Positions 1 through 10,997 of a DNA stretch of 64,000 nucleotides are shown one piece after another (within the stretch, counting starts at the first letter, position 1; every line of letters begins with the position of its first letter). Both the position numbers and the translations under genes were made by a program. The DNA is taken from positions 1 through 64,000 of the forward strand of contig JAUIHP010000005.1 in assembly GCA_030431975.1 (NCBI GenBank). The letters are read 5' to 3'. Under the pieces are notes generated by a model that saw only the letters and a program-made list of their open reading frames with translations, did no database searches and had not been told where the DNA came from. This stretch comes from a bacterium. Lineage in GTDB: Bacteria; Eisenbacteria; RBG-16-71-46; CAIMUX01.

Positions 1-342
1 TTCAAGAGTGTCGTTGTCGTGCCACGTTGTCATGATACAAGAGTCATCATCTCTAGCGAACGGCCCATCCGGCAATGCTTCGATCTCGTCGGCGATGTCG
101 TGGACACGTTCACAGTTTTCACCCCAACAAACGAAGTAGGAGGCGCCGGACCTCATCAGGACCTTGAGCAGGTTGGAAATGCACTCAACAGATTCGGTGG
201 CCGCGTTCCAGGCGATGAAGCACACGAAGTGCTCTGAACCCAGTTCGATGGAACTGGGAAAATCGGAGGGTTTCGGTAGCAGCAAGGAATACAGCTGCCT
301 GCCAGCTTGGAGGTCGAGTCCGTGCATCGTAGGTAGACCCAT
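1..342 (-). CDS. Partial conserved hypothetical protein (C-terminus off the left edge)
   Basis: An uninterrupted minus-strand frame runs from an ATG at 342 to the window edge, giving the first 114 residues. It is preceded by an in-frame TAG just upstream, so the start is well bounded; a second ATG five codons in is an alternative. The protein has no signal peptide or membrane segment. Near the cut end it shows a segment reading CWGENCERVHDIADE followed by an acidic stretch and MTTWHDNDTLE. I recall a small uncharacterised family (DUF7684-like) with a WG..CERVHDI core and a TTWH motif, but this is from memory. It starts 23 bases after the ftsY stop on the same strand, so it could be the last gene of that operon. 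Function unknown. Confidence 0.55.
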   Translation of the reverse strand, partial: MGLPTMHGLDLQAGRQLYSLLLPKPSDFPSSIELGSEHFVCFIAWNAATESVECISNLLKVLMRSGASYFVCWGENCERVHDIADEIEALPDGPFARDDDSCIMTTWHDNDTLE

Positions 343-365
343 TCGGTTGTCCGCCTAACAGGCAG

Positions 366-1319
366 TTAGCCTGCCGGAGCCTCCGCGATCTCCCCAATCA
401 ACCCATCGGCAAACAGCTTCGGATCAAACTCCAACAGATCCTCCGCCTTCTCCCCCACCCCGACAAACCGCACCGGAATCTTCAGCTCGTGCGAAATGGC
501 GAGAATGACACCGCCCTTGCTCGTCCCGTCGAGCTTGGCCAAGACAATCCCACTGACTGGCACGGCTTCGGAAAAGACCTTGGCCTGGGAGATCGCGTTC
601 TGCCCGATCGTGGCATCGAGAACCAGAAGGACTTCATGCGGCGCATCATCCATGGCCTTTCCGCAAACGCGGTGGATCTTGGATAGCTCCTCCATGAGGT
701 TGGACTGCGTCTGCAGACGGCCGGCGGTGTCGATGAAGACGACGTCGGCGTTTCGGGCCTCGCCGGCTTTGATCCCGTCGAAGGCGACGGCTCCGGGATC
801 GGCTCCGCGTTCGCTCTTCACAAGATGAACGCCGAGGCGGTCTGCCCAAACTTCCAGCTGCTCACTGGCGGCCGCGCGAAAGGTGTCGGACGCGGCAATG
901 ATCGGAGTGCGTCCGTCGTCCTGGACTCGCTTGACGAGCTTGGCCAGCGTGGTCGTCTTGCCGACTCCGTTGACTCCGACGAGCATGACGACACGACGTC
1001 CTGATGCGTGCCCCGAAGGTCCGAGGGGATCGCTTTCATCCCGGCCCTGACGGAGGATGCTCTCCATGATTTCACGCATGGCGTCACGCAGCTCGACCGG
1101 GCTTTCCAGCTTGTCCTTCTTGACGCGCGCGCGGAGTTCGTCGAGCAGGTAGTACGTTGTCGCGGGACCGACGTCGCCACGCAACAACACGGCTTCCAGC
1201 TCTTCGTAAAGATCCTCGTCGATCTTGCCGCCACGGGTCAGAACCTGCTGGATTCCTTCGCTGACGACCGACTGCGTCTTCTTGAAGCCGTCCTTGATCT
1301 TCTTGAATAGAGACTTCAT
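366..1319 (-). CDS. ftsY: Signal recognition particle receptor FtsY
   Basis: FtsY is the SRP receptor GTPase: at the inner membrane it pairs with Ffh and hands ribosome-nascent-chain complexes to SecYEG. The 317-residue protein is the short form, with only a few basic residues (MKSLFKKIKDGFKK) in place of a long acidic A domain, followed by the helical N domain and the G domain. Visible motifs are the P-loop GVNGVGKTT at 115-123, the insertion-box motif DTFRAAA at 145-151, DTAGR at 197-201, and AKLDGTSKGG at 261-270. It is the distal gene of the uvrB-nadC-birA-nrdR-ftsY string, 8 bases after nrdR. Short hairpin-forming sequence overlaps its stop, but I see no T-tract terminator. Confidence 0.97.
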   Translation of the reverse strand: MKSLFKKIKDGFKKTQSVVSEGIQQVLTRGGKIDEDLYEELEAVLLRGDVGPATTYYLLDELRARVKKDKLESPVELRDAMREIMESILRQGRDESDPLGPSGHASGRRVVMLVGVNGVGKTTTLAKLVKRVQDDGRTPIIAASDTFRAAASEQLEVWADRLGVHLVKSERGADPGAVAFDGIKAGEARNADVVFIDTAGRLQTQSNLMEELSKIHRVCGKAMDDAPHEVLLVLDATIGQNAISQAKVFSEAVPVSGIVLAKLDGTSKGGVILAISHELKIPVRFVGVGEKAEDLLEFDPKLFADGLIGEIAEAPAG

Positions 1320-1327
1320 GTCGCGTC

Positions 1328-1795
1328 CTACGTCTCCCCTCGGTCGTGAGCGGGCAGCTCTTGGATGGTGTCGATGAACTGTTGGATGTCGTTGAAGTTC
1401 AGATAGACGGAAGCGAATCGTACATAGGCCACGGGGTCCAGTGCTTTCAACGCGTCCATAACCCGGCGGCCGATCTCCGCCGCGGGAACTTCGCCCTCAC
1501 CGGAACGAAAGAGGTCGCGCTCAATGGAATCCAGGACCTCTTCGATGGTCGCGCGGGAGACCGGGCGTTTTTCGCAGGCCCGGGCGACTCCGCTACCGAC
1601 CTTTTCCCGTTGGAAGGGCTCCCGCCGACCATCCTTCTTCAACACATCGAGAGAGGCCCGTTCCACGTATTCATAGGTCGTGAATCGGTGTTGGCAGACG
1701 GCGCATTCGCGACGGCGACGGGTGGCCTCTCCCTCGCGAACGGAACGAGTCTCCAGAACCTTGTCTTCCCCGTGTTGGCACTTCGGACACTTCAC
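1328..1795 (-). CDS. nrdR: Transcriptional repressor NrdR
   Basis: NrdR is a nucleotide-sensing repressor of ribonucleotide reductase genes. The 155-residue protein has the family's usual length and layout. An N-terminal zinc ribbon has paired cysteines at 3/6 and 31/34 within a basic stretch that contacts DNA, and an ATP-cone domain spans about residues 49-139 (VLKKDGRREPFQREKV onward). The start follows the invariant MKCPKC opening and overlaps the end of birA by 4 bases (ATGA), implying translational coupling. No nrd operon is in this window, so its NrdR-box targets must lie elsewhere. Confidence 0.96.
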   Translation of the reverse strand: MKCPKCQHGEDKVLETRSVREGEATRRRRECAVCQHRFTTYEYVERASLDVLKKDGRREPFQREKVGSGVARACEKRPVSRATIEEVLDSIERDLFRSGEGEVPAAEIGRRVMDALKALDPVAYVRFASVYLNFNDIQQFIDTIQELPAHDRGET

Positions 1796-2523
1796 GCGGT
1801 CACCTCTCCCCCGAAGATGCGTTGCGGTCCGTCTTCGGTTTCGAGCACGAGTTCGCCTTCGGGTCCGATGTCGACGGCCCTGCCGTGAACAGACCGGGAC
1901 TGTGACGTGATCGTGACGTCGCGATCTTTGAGATGGAAACGGTCGATGAGTTCCTCTCGCAGCCGGCCGCTGGAAGCGAGCCCGCCTTCCTGGAAAGACT
2001 CGTACAACTTCGCGAAGTTCCCATCAAGGGCGTTGATCCACTCTCGCGGCGTAATTTCGCGACCGCCCTCCAAGGCGATAGAGGATGCCGTTCCACGCAG
2101 CGCTTCGGGGAAATCGTCCCAGGCGTGCGTCAAATTGACGCCCAATCCGACGACGACGGCCGGGCCGCACGTCTCGGCGAGGACTCCACCGAGTTTGCCC
2201 AAACGTCCGATGAGATCGTTCGGCCATTTGATTGCGACGGGACCCGCGCCCAGCTCTTCCATGCTTTGCGCTGCGGCGACAGCCACGATCGCGGTCAGCT
2301 GCGGCCACTCTGCTGCGGGTCGTTTCGGACGTAGGACAAAACTGATCCACGCGCCTTTCCCCTTGGCCGAGTCCCAGCTGTGATCGCCGCGTCCCCGACC
2401 GGCCGTCTGCTCCAACGCCCAAACGACCGTTCCCTCCGGCGCTCCCGCCGACGCAGCTTCCAGACAGGCCGTCTGCGTCGAGTCGATGGTCGGAAGAGGT
2501 GTGCCGGGTTGGAGAATCTTCAT
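1792..2523 (-). CDS. birA: Biotin--[acetyl-CoA-carboxylase] ligase (monofunctional BirA)
   Basis: This ligase activates biotin to biotinyl-AMP and attaches it to a lysine of biotin-dependent carboxylase carrier proteins. In this genome a likely client is propionyl-CoA carboxylase, which would feed the methylmalonyl-CoA mutase encoded nearby (inference). At 243 residues it lacks the N-terminal winged-helix repressor domain of the E. coli protein, so it should not act as a DNA-binding regulator. The adenylate-binding loop GRGRGDHSW lies at 42-50 and the catalytic KWPNDL motif at 99-104. A small C-terminal SH3-like domain (GRAVDIGPEGELVLE) follows. Its ATG overlaps the nadC stop as TGATG. Confidence 0.94.
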   Translation of the reverse strand: MKILQPGTPLPTIDSTQTACLEAASAGAPEGTVVWALEQTAGRGRGDHSWDSAKGKGAWISFVLRPKRPAAEWPQLTAIVAVAAAQSMEELGAGPVAIKWPNDLIGRLGKLGGVLAETCGPAVVVGLGVNLTHAWDDFPEALRGTASSIALEGGREITPREWINALDGNFAKLYESFQEGGLASSGRLREELIDRFHLKDRDVTITSQSRSVHGRAVDIGPEGELVLETEDGPQRIFGGEVTA

Positions 2524-3452
2524 CAGTCCTCAAAGCGAAAGTCGAGCGAGAGGTCGATGGACGGAGCGGAGTGGGTCAGCGCGCCGACGGAAATGATGTC
2601 GACGCCGGGGACAGCTTTCGCACGAACCGTTTCCAGGGTGATTCCACCGGAAGCTTCGATCCAGGCACGGTGGAGGTCTCGGTCTTTCTCGATTCCACGA
2701 ATGGTTTCGATGGCGACGCCGATCTCATCCGGCGACATGTTGTCGAGCAGGATCTGATCGACCTCGAGAGCGGCAACCTCACGCACTTCCTCCATCGTTC
2801 GCGCTTCGACGACGAGAAAGAGGTCGGGACCGTTGGCCCGCACCTGTTCGACAGCCGCCGACAATCCGCCCGCGGCGATGATGTGGTTGTCCTTGATCAT
2901 GAACGCATCGTAGAGACCGAGTCGATGGTTCGATCCGCCGCCATGACGGACGGCCTCTTTCTGAAGGTAGCGTAAACCCGGAGTCGTCTTGCGCGTGTCG
3001 ACGATGGTGACTCCCGTTCCTTCGACCGCTTCGACGAACCGACGGGTGAGCGTGGCCACTCCGGACAGTCGCTGCATGAAGTTGACGAGAACTCGCTCCA
3101 CGGTCAAAAGGGAACGCGCTTTGCCGCGAAGCACGAGGACGAATTCGCCCGCTTGGAAGGCCTCGCCGTCCTTCTTCTTCAGCTCCAGTTCCACATTCGG
3201 ATCGACGGCCTCGATTGCGGCTTCGGCGGCCCGGGCTCCGGACAAGACGCCGTCTTCTTTCGCGAGCAGGTCACCGATTGCACGAGCTTCCGGGTCGACG
3301 ACGGCCATGCTGGTTGCGTCTCCATCCCCGACGTCCTCCCACACGGCCAACCGCACCAGCGAAGTGACGAGTTCGTCCGTCTTCGTTCCTTCGTGCGCGG
3401 TCTTCTCGTGAAGGCCCGGCCGCTTCGGCCCTTTGCGGACAGAATCATTCAT
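2523..3452 (-). CDS. nadC: Nicotinate-nucleotide pyrophosphorylase (quinolinate phosphoribosyltransferase)
   Basis: NadC converts quinolinate and PRPP to nicotinate mononucleotide, CO2 and pyrophosphate in de novo NAD synthesis. The 309-residue sequence carries the family hallmarks: ERVLVNFMQRLSGVAT around 119-134, DTRKTTPG at 152-159 and GGGSNHRLGLYDAFMIKDNH at 171-190, which line the quinolinate/PRPP site. The first 22 or so residues are poorly conserved-looking, and a shorter start near residue 24-30 cannot be excluded. It sits 3 bases after uvrB and overlaps birA by one base. nadA and nadB are not in the window. Confidence 0.95.
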   Translation of the reverse strand: MNDSVRKGPKRPGLHEKTAHEGTKTDELVTSLVRLAVWEDVGDGDATSMAVVDPEARAIGDLLAKEDGVLSGARAAEAAIEAVDPNVELELKKKDGEAFQAGEFVLVLRGKARSLLTVERVLVNFMQRLSGVATLTRRFVEAVEGTGVTIVDTRKTTPGLRYLQKEAVRHGGGSNHRLGLYDAFMIKDNHIIAAGGLSAAVEQVRANGPDLFLVVEARTMEEVREVAALEVDQILLDNMSPDEIGVAIETIRGIEKDRDLHRAWIEASGGITLETVRAKAVPGVDIISVGALTHSAPSIDLSLDFRFED

Positions 3453-3455
3453 TCC

Positions 3456-5432
3456 TCAGATCTCCCCCTTCAGCTCGAGGATACGATCTCGCAGCGATGC
3501 CGCCCGTTCGTACTGCAGGTCTTCCGCCGCCTTCTTCATCTCCGCGATGAGAAGATCGATGTAGTCGTCATTGGAGAGATGCTCCGGGTGATCCGGCACG
3601 GTCTCGGACTTTTCCTTCTCTACAGCGGCATCGGCAACACTGGTCGCTTCGAGGATCTCGTCGATGGTCTTGGTCACCGTCTGCGGAGTGATGCCGTGCT
3701 CCTCGTTGAAGGCAATCTGCTTGTCCCGGCGCCGCGTCATCTCCGCAATCGCCCGGGCCATCGACCCCGTGACCTCATCCGCATAGAGAACGACCTTGCC
3801 CATGGCGTTGCGGGCCGCGCGTCCGGCCGTCTGAATGAGACTGCGGTCGCTGCGAAGAAAGCCTTCCTTGTCCGCATCGAGAACGGCAACCAGTGAAACC
3901 TCCGGAAGGTCCAAACCTTCGCGAAGAAGGTTGATCCCGACCAGAACATCGACTTTCCCCAGACGCAGGGACCTGATGTTCTCCATCCGCTCGATCGCGT
4001 CGAGATCGGAATGGATGTAGCGGACCTTGATCCCGGCTTCGCTGAGGTAGTCGGTCAGGTCTTCCGCCATTCGCTTGGTCAAAGTCGTGACCAACGTCCG
4101 CTCAGACCGCTCCACTCGCAGACGAATCTCTTTGAGGAGGTCGTCGATCTGATTCTTGGTCGGCCGGACCGAGACTTCGGGATCGACCAGTCCGGTCGGC
4201 CGAATGACCTGCTCGACGATGACTCCGTGGGTTCGTTCGAGTTCATAGTCGGCCGGCGTCGCGGAGACGTAGATGATCTGATTGGTCCGTCCCTGCCACT
4301 CTTCGAAGTTGAGCGGGCGATTGTCGAGCGCCGAGGGCAACCGGAATCCATGTTCGACGAGGGAACGTTTGCGCGCCTGGTCCCCCGCATACATGCCGCC
4401 GATCTGGGGCAGCGTGACATGGCTCTCGTCGACAATGAACAGATAGTCGTCCGGAAAGTAGTTGAGCAGACAGGTCGGGGTCTCCCCGGCCTTGCGCCCG
4501 GCCAGATGGCGCGAATAGTTCTCGATCCCGGGACAAAAGCCGACCTCGGTCAGCATCTCGATGTCGTACCGCGTTCGCATTTGCAGACGCTGTGCTTCCA
4601 GAAGCTTTCCTTCGTCCTTCAACTCCTTCAGCCGATCCTTAAGCTCGTCCTTGATCGAGTCGACGGCACGAAGAACGCGCTGGCGCGGAGTGGAAAAGTG
4701 CGTCGTCGGAAAGGCGAGGAACCCTTCCTGGGAATGGGAGACCTCGCCGGTGATGGGATCGAAGACTTTGATCTTCTCGACTTCGTCACCGAAGAGTTCG
4801 ATCCGATATCCCTTTTCCGCGTGCGACGGAAAGACATCGATGACATCGCCGCGCACCCGGAAGACACCGCGTTTGAACTCGTAGTCGTTCCGCTCGTACT
4901 GGATGTGAACGAGCTTCTCGAGAATCTTCTCGCGGGAGGTTTCTTCACCGACCTGCAGCTGCAGAGTCTGATTGCGAAAGTCCTCCGGCGAACCGAGTCC
5001 GTAGATGCACGAGACCGAAGCGACGATGATGACGTCCCGCCGCTCGAGGAGCAGCGAGGTCGCCTCCAGTCGCAAGCGGTCGATGTTGTCGTTGATCGAC
5101 GAATCCTTCTCGATGTAGGTATCCGTATGCGCGATGTAGGCCTCGGGCTGGTAGTAGTCGTAGTAGGAGATGAAGTAACCGACGCCGTTGCGCGGAAAGA
5201 ACTGTTTGAACTCGCCGTAGAGTTGGGCGGCGAGCGTCTTGTTGTGCGACAAAATGATCGTGGGACGCTTCACCTGGGCGATGACATTGGCCAGGGTGAA
5301 GGTCTTGCCGCTTCCGGTGACGCCGAGAAGAACCTGCTCCTTGTCGCCCCGCTGGACCCCCTCGACGAGCTCTTCAATGGCCGCGGGCTGGTCCCCTCGG
5401 GGGTCGAATTTCGAGACGAGTTCAAAGTCCAT
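3456..5432 (-). CDS. uvrB: Excinuclease ABC subunit B
   Basis: UvrB is the damage-verifying helicase-like subunit of nucleotide excision repair: UvrA loads it at lesions, and it then recruits UvrC. At 658 residues it is full length. Motifs seen are the Walker A GVTGSGKT at 37-44, the beta-hairpin [10 protein letters not shown] at about 90-99 that inserts between strands, DESHV, the helicase motif QTAGRAARN, and a C-terminal UVR domain ([20 protein letters not shown]) that binds UvrC. It is the first gene of the minus-strand housekeeping string and is divergent from mutA, with 112 bases between the two start codons. A SOS box was not recognised by eye. Confidence 0.98.
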   Translation of the reverse strand: MDFELVSKFDPRGDQPAAIEELVEGVQRGDKEQVLLGVTGSGKTFTLANVIAQVKRPTIILSHNKTLAAQLYGEFKQFFPRNGVGYFISYYDYYQPEAYIAHTDTYIEKDSSINDNIDRLRLEATSLLLERRDVIIVASVSCIYGLGSPEDFRNQTLQLQVGEETSREKILEKLVHIQYERNDYEFKRGVFRVRGDVIDVFPSHAEKGYRIELFGDEVEKIKVFDPITGEVSHSQEGFLAFPTTHFSTPRQRVLRAVDSIKDELKDRLKELKDEGKLLEAQRLQMRTRYDIEMLTEVGFCPGIENYSRHLAGRKAGETPTCLLNYFPDDYLFIVDESHVTLPQIGGMYAGDQARKRSLVEHGFRLPSALDNRPLNFEEWQGRTNQIIYVSATPADYELERTHGVIVEQVIRPTGLVDPEVSVRPTKNQIDDLLKEIRLRVERSERTLVTTLTKRMAEDLTDYLSEAGIKVRYIHSDLDAIERMENIRSLRLGKVDVLVGINLLREGLDLPEVSLVAVLDADKEGFLRSDRSLIQTAGRAARNAMGKVVLYADEVTGSMARAIAEMTRRRDKQIAFNEEHGITPQTVTKTIDEILEATSVADAAVEKEKSETVPDHPEHLSNDDYIDLLIAEMKKAAEDLQYERAASLRDRILELKGEI

Positions 5433-5486
5433 CCGGGGAGAATACCACGCCCACCCTCAGGATCCGAGATCGTGGATTCGCCCGGG

Positions 5487-5515
5487 TTGCCCTGATCGCT
5501 CTGATTTTCTACTGT
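5487..5515 (+). promoter_or_regulatory. Possible sigma-70 promoter for mutA
   Basis: TTGCCC and TACTGT are separated by 17 bases in the uvrB-mutA divergent gap, about 30 bases before the mutA start. Match to consensus is modest (4/6 and 3/6). Spacing and position are right, but this is a by-eye call. Confidence 0.3.
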
Positions 5516-5544
5516 CGCCGGATACGTTTTCGCGGAGGTGGAAC

Positions 5545-7430
5545 ATGACTCGTCCGGGATCCGGTCCCGACCCATCATTCGAGGATTGGCAGGCCAAGGT
5601 ACGGGCGGAAACCGGCCTCGAGGACCTGGCCCGACTCGCGTCGCAGCCCTTTCCGGGCCTCTCGATCGAGCCCCTTTACGTTGACGCTCCCGCCAAGGCC
5701 CGCGAGCTCTCGGGGGTCGGCGGACCTGCCCCAGCTGGATCCTCGCCTCTCGGTGGCTCTTCTCCGACCGGTGAAACGTCAACTTCCCGCGCCGAGTCTG
5801 CGCTTGCCGCGCGGGGCCGAAGTTGCCCCCGCATCCGGGGCGCCGAGGCCGAATCCTGGAAAGCCGTGACGGAAGCCTGGACCGGCGGCGCACGCAGTGT
5901 GTGGGTGGACTCGGACCTGGCCCCCCGGCTTCCCGAACTCGATGCGTGGGACGAAGCCGATTTCGCGGTCATCGAACCCGGTCCCACCTTCCCCGACCTC
6001 ACGGAATTGCGTTCCAAGGCCTCCATCCGCACCGTCTTCGGCGAGGATCCTCTCTCGAGAGTCTTCGCCGGAACGCTGGAGGCCGCTGCGGCACCCGAGG
6101 CCATGAGTCAGTGGTGCAAGCGGGCCTTTCCGCAGGAAGGCGTCTACCCCGTCCTCATCAGCGCCGCCGACTGTCACGAAGCCGGAGGTCATGCGGCCCA
6201 GGAAATCGGATTCGCACTTTCCGGTGCGTTGCAGTGGTTCCGCGCCTGGGAAGCGGACGGCCACGACCTCGACACGTGGCGCGGGGGACTCTGCTTCCGC
6301 TTCGTCCTCAGTCAGGACGTCTTCGTCGAAATCGGAAAGCTGCGAGCCTTCCGCCGCTGTTGGGAACGGATCGTCCGTGAAGTCGGTCTCTCCGTAGCAG
6401 AGACACCGCCGATCCATACCGTGGACGCGCACCGTATGCTCTCGTTCCGCGATCCGTGGAACAACATGATCCGAAGTTCGCTTTCCGGATTCGCGTCCAT
6501 CGTCGGAGGCGCACAGATTCACACCACGCACGCCTACGACGCGCGTTTCGCAGAGTCCGATGAAACCGCGGTTCGTATGGCGCGGAACACGAATCTGATT
6601 CTCAACGAGGAAAGCCGGCTCGACCACGTCGTCGACCCTGCCGGCGGCTCGTACTTCCTCGAGTCGTTGACCGAGGACCTCGCTCGAATGGGCTGGGAGG
6701 AGTTTCAACGGATCGAATCCGAGGGCGGCCTGCTCAGCAGCCTGAAGGCCGGCGCGTTCGTCGATCGCGTGCGAAGTGCGTGGGAGGATCGGGCGTCCCG
6801 GTTACGGAGTCGAAAGATCTCCGTGGTCGGCGTCAGCGACTACGCCAAGCTCGAAGAAGAGCTTCCGGCCGGCGGCCAACCCGCCGCGGCCGAAGCGAAG
6901 CGCGGAACGGTCGCGGACGGGTCGGCGCCCGACCAACGGTTCGACGGCGACCCGTTCGAGTCTCTGCGCAGCCTCACGGACCGTCTGGGAGTGACGGAGC
7001 ACTCAACGCTTCCCGGCAGGGAATCGGCAGCCGTGTTCCTGGCGACACTGGGACCTCGGAAACATCACGCGGCTCGATCCGCGTTTGCCCGGGACGCATT
7101 CGCAGCGGCCGGCCTGGTAGCCGACAATGCCGATGACTTGGAGTCCGCTGCGCAAGAGGATTGGGCCACGTCCGCCGCTGCCCAATTCCAGTCTTCCGGC
7201 ACAAAGGTCGCCTGCATTTGCGGGCGGGACGAGGACTACGCAACCCACGCGTCTGCGGTCGCAGCAGCGCTGCGCGCGGCTGGGGCACGTCGCATTCTCC
7301 TCGCCGGAAAGCGCGACGCGACCCGGGACGATGGAATCGACGACTGGATCCATCTGGGTTCAGACTTGGCGACCAGCCTGGAAGGCGTGGTCGACGCCCT
7401 CGGGCTGACCAAAGAGACGGGAGGTGTCTC

Positions 7431-7434
<4 letters not shown>
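5545..7434 (+). CDS. mutA: Methylmalonyl-CoA mutase small (beta) subunit
   Basis: This is the non-catalytic partner of the heterodimeric B12-dependent methylmalonyl-CoA mutase, which interconverts (R)-methylmalonyl-CoA and succinyl-CoA in propionate metabolism. The 629-residue protein has a mutase-like barrel ([24 protein letters not shown]... and [13 protein letters not shown]) and a degenerate C-terminal B12-type fold that lacks the DxHxxG cobalt-ligand motif, as expected for the small subunit. Residues about 40-75 form a Ser/Gly/Thr-rich low-complexity insert. The ATG at 5545 is chosen because GGAGGTG lies 4 bases upstream; the frame is open further upstream but overlaps uvrB. Its stop overlaps the mutB GTG start as GTGA. 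Confidence 0.93.
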
Positions 7435-9646
<2,212 letters not shown>

Positions 9647-9650
<4 letters not shown>

Positions 9651-10675
9651 ACGAAGGCAGGAACGAGTCCAGAAAAGAAGAGGGCGCCGCGCAGGCTCGT
9701 CCTGATCGGAAACGAGTTTCAACTCTCTACGATGGAGTTCTCGGCTCGGACCGCGCCGCTCTGGCCCGCGCCATCACCCTCATCGAGAGCCGGCTCGAGT
9801 CCGATATCGACGACGCGCAGGAACTCCTCGGCCGACTGCTCCCCAAAACGGGCCAGGCCTTGCGCATCGGAATCACCGGCGTCCCCGGCGTCGGGAAGAG
9901 CACCTTCATCGAAACGTTCGGACTTCACCTGATCGAGCAGGGACACCGAGTCGCCGTTCTCGCAGTCGACCCTTCCAGTTCGCTTTCGGGCGGCAGCATC
10001 CTCGGCGACAAAGCGCGCATGCACCGACTCAGCCAACGATCGGAAGCCTTCATCCGCCCGTCCCCCTCCCAGGGATCGCTGGGCGGCGTCGCCGGACGGA
10101 CACGCGAAACCATGATCGCCTGCGAGACCGCCGGCTACGACGTCGTGCTCGTGGAAACGGTAGGAGTCGGTCAGTCCGAGACCACGGTCGCCGAGATGGT
10201 CGATGTCTTCCTCGTGCTCATGTTGCCGGGCGCCGGTGATGAGCTTCAGGGAATCAAACGCGGCGTCCTGGAATTGGCCGACATCGTGGCCGTGAATAAA
10301 GCGGACGGCGACAACAAGGCTCGGGCCACGCTGGCCCAGACGGAGTACGCGTCCGCTCTGCGCTACATGGGGCTCCGGGCTGACGGCTCCCCTCGCACCG
10401 CCCGAACGGTCAGCGCGCTGACGGGCGACGGCGTCCCTTCACTTTGGAAAGAGATCGAAAGCTACGCGCAGTCCCTTAGCGACGGAGCCTTTCTCGAAGC
10501 TCAGAGACGTCGACAGCGCACGCACTGGCTTCGCACCCTGCTCGAAGAGGCGCTGTTGCAGCGGCTCCGTCAGGATCCGGACGTCGAACCGCGGCTGGCG
10601 GAGGCGGAAGAAGCGGTGGCGGAAGGGAAGGTCACTCCCCTCTTCGCGGTCCGTGACATCCTGCGCCATCTTTGA
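9647..10675 (+). CDS. meaB: Methylmalonyl-CoA mutase-associated GTPase MeaB (ArgK/YgfD family)
   Basis: MeaB is a G3E-family GTPase chaperone that gates adenosylcobalamin delivery to methylmalonyl-CoA mutase and protects it from inactivation. The 342-residue protein shows the P-loop GVPGVGKST at 78-86, [18 protein letters not shown] (switch region), ETVGVGQSE, and the guanine-specificity motif NKAD. A C-terminal helical dimerisation arm (from about residue 280) completes the family architecture. Its GTG overlaps the mutB stop, so mutA-mutB-meaB should be made in matched amounts. This chaperone is separate from the one fused inside IcmF downstream. Confidence 0.95.
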
Positions 10676-10731
10676 GCCGGGACAAATCTGAGCGGCTTCC
10701 GAGACATACGGGTGAGCCGGTGGACACTTGG

Positions 10732-10771
10732 GCGAACTCAGAGGCGCATGAGCGAACCAGAGGCGCCGTGA
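10732..10771 (+). repeat. 20-bp tandem duplication upstream of icmF
   Basis: Two adjacent 20-base units begin GCGAAC and share the core CAGAGGCGC, with a one-base shift between them; the second unit starts at 10752. It is not within a recognised gene. Confidence 0.65.
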
Positions 10772-10853
10772 GTCCGGGCCGGGGCGTGCTATCCGATTGT
10801 AGCTGCCCGATTTGGCCTCGGATATCGAACGGCGGCCTCGGAATCGACGCAGC

Positions 10854-10870
10854 AACCGCTTGAAGCGGTT
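10854..10870 (+). promoter_or_regulatory. 17-bp palindrome next to a -10-like hexamer upstream of icmF
   Basis: AACCGCTT-G-AAGCGGTT is a perfect inverted repeat with a one-base centre. Its right arm touches TATACT at 10870-10875, a good -10 match. With a one-base centre it cannot form a normal RNA hairpin, so an operator for a dimeric repressor is the simpler reading. No convincing -35 element was found. Confidence 0.45.
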
Positions 10871-10930
10871 ATACTTCGCGGCGGTTGGTGCCGAAGTTTC
10901 AGACAGACCCGACCACCTGGACCCGGCCAC

Positions 10931-10970
10931 ACAGAACCGGCAAGAGAGCCCGGTCAGACAGAACCGGCAA
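10931..10970 (+). repeat. 27-bp-period duplication upstream of icmF
   Basis: ACAGAACCGGCAA occurs at 10931-10943 and again at 10958-10970, each followed by a related purine-rich then GCCCGG/TGCCGG segment. The second copy runs to within about 20 bases of the icmF start and just precedes its ribosome binding site. Confidence 0.65.
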
Positions 10971-10997
10971 AACAGTGCCGGAAGGAGTGCTTCCCGA

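Larger units (their letters stand above)
10676..10997 (+). other. Repeat-rich non-coding gap before icmF
   Basis: These 322 bases lie between the meaB stop and the chosen icmF start. The icmF frame stays open into the right half of the gap, but the encoded residues are Arg/Gln/Asn-rich and unlike IcmF, so I treat it as untranslated. The gap holds a 20-bp duplication, a 17-bp palindrome beside a TATACT hexamer, and a 27-bp-period duplication, annotated separately. I looked for cobalamin-riboswitch conserved boxes and did not recognise them. Confidence 0.6.

Noticed and set aside
4011-5495. Long open frame (494 codons) on the plus strand
   Set aside because: It is exactly antisense to uvrB; its residues are Asp/Val/Arg-rich shadow composition with no motif. 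GC-rich codon use keeps the opposite strand open.
10672-10863. Small plus-strand ORF after meaB
   Set aside because: TTG start, no ribosome binding site, lies across the 20-bp duplication, and its composition is not protein-like.
10812-10997. Longer start for icmF
   Set aside because: Extra residues are Arg/Gln/Asn-rich repeat translation unlike any IcmF; the GTG at 10998 has AGGAG at good spacing and gives the family length.
10676-10997. Cobalamin riboswitch before icmF (and before mutA)
   Set aside because: Expected because both enzymes use B12, but the conserved boxes and the long paired architecture were not recognised. A covariance-model scan with the cobalamin riboswitch family would settle it.
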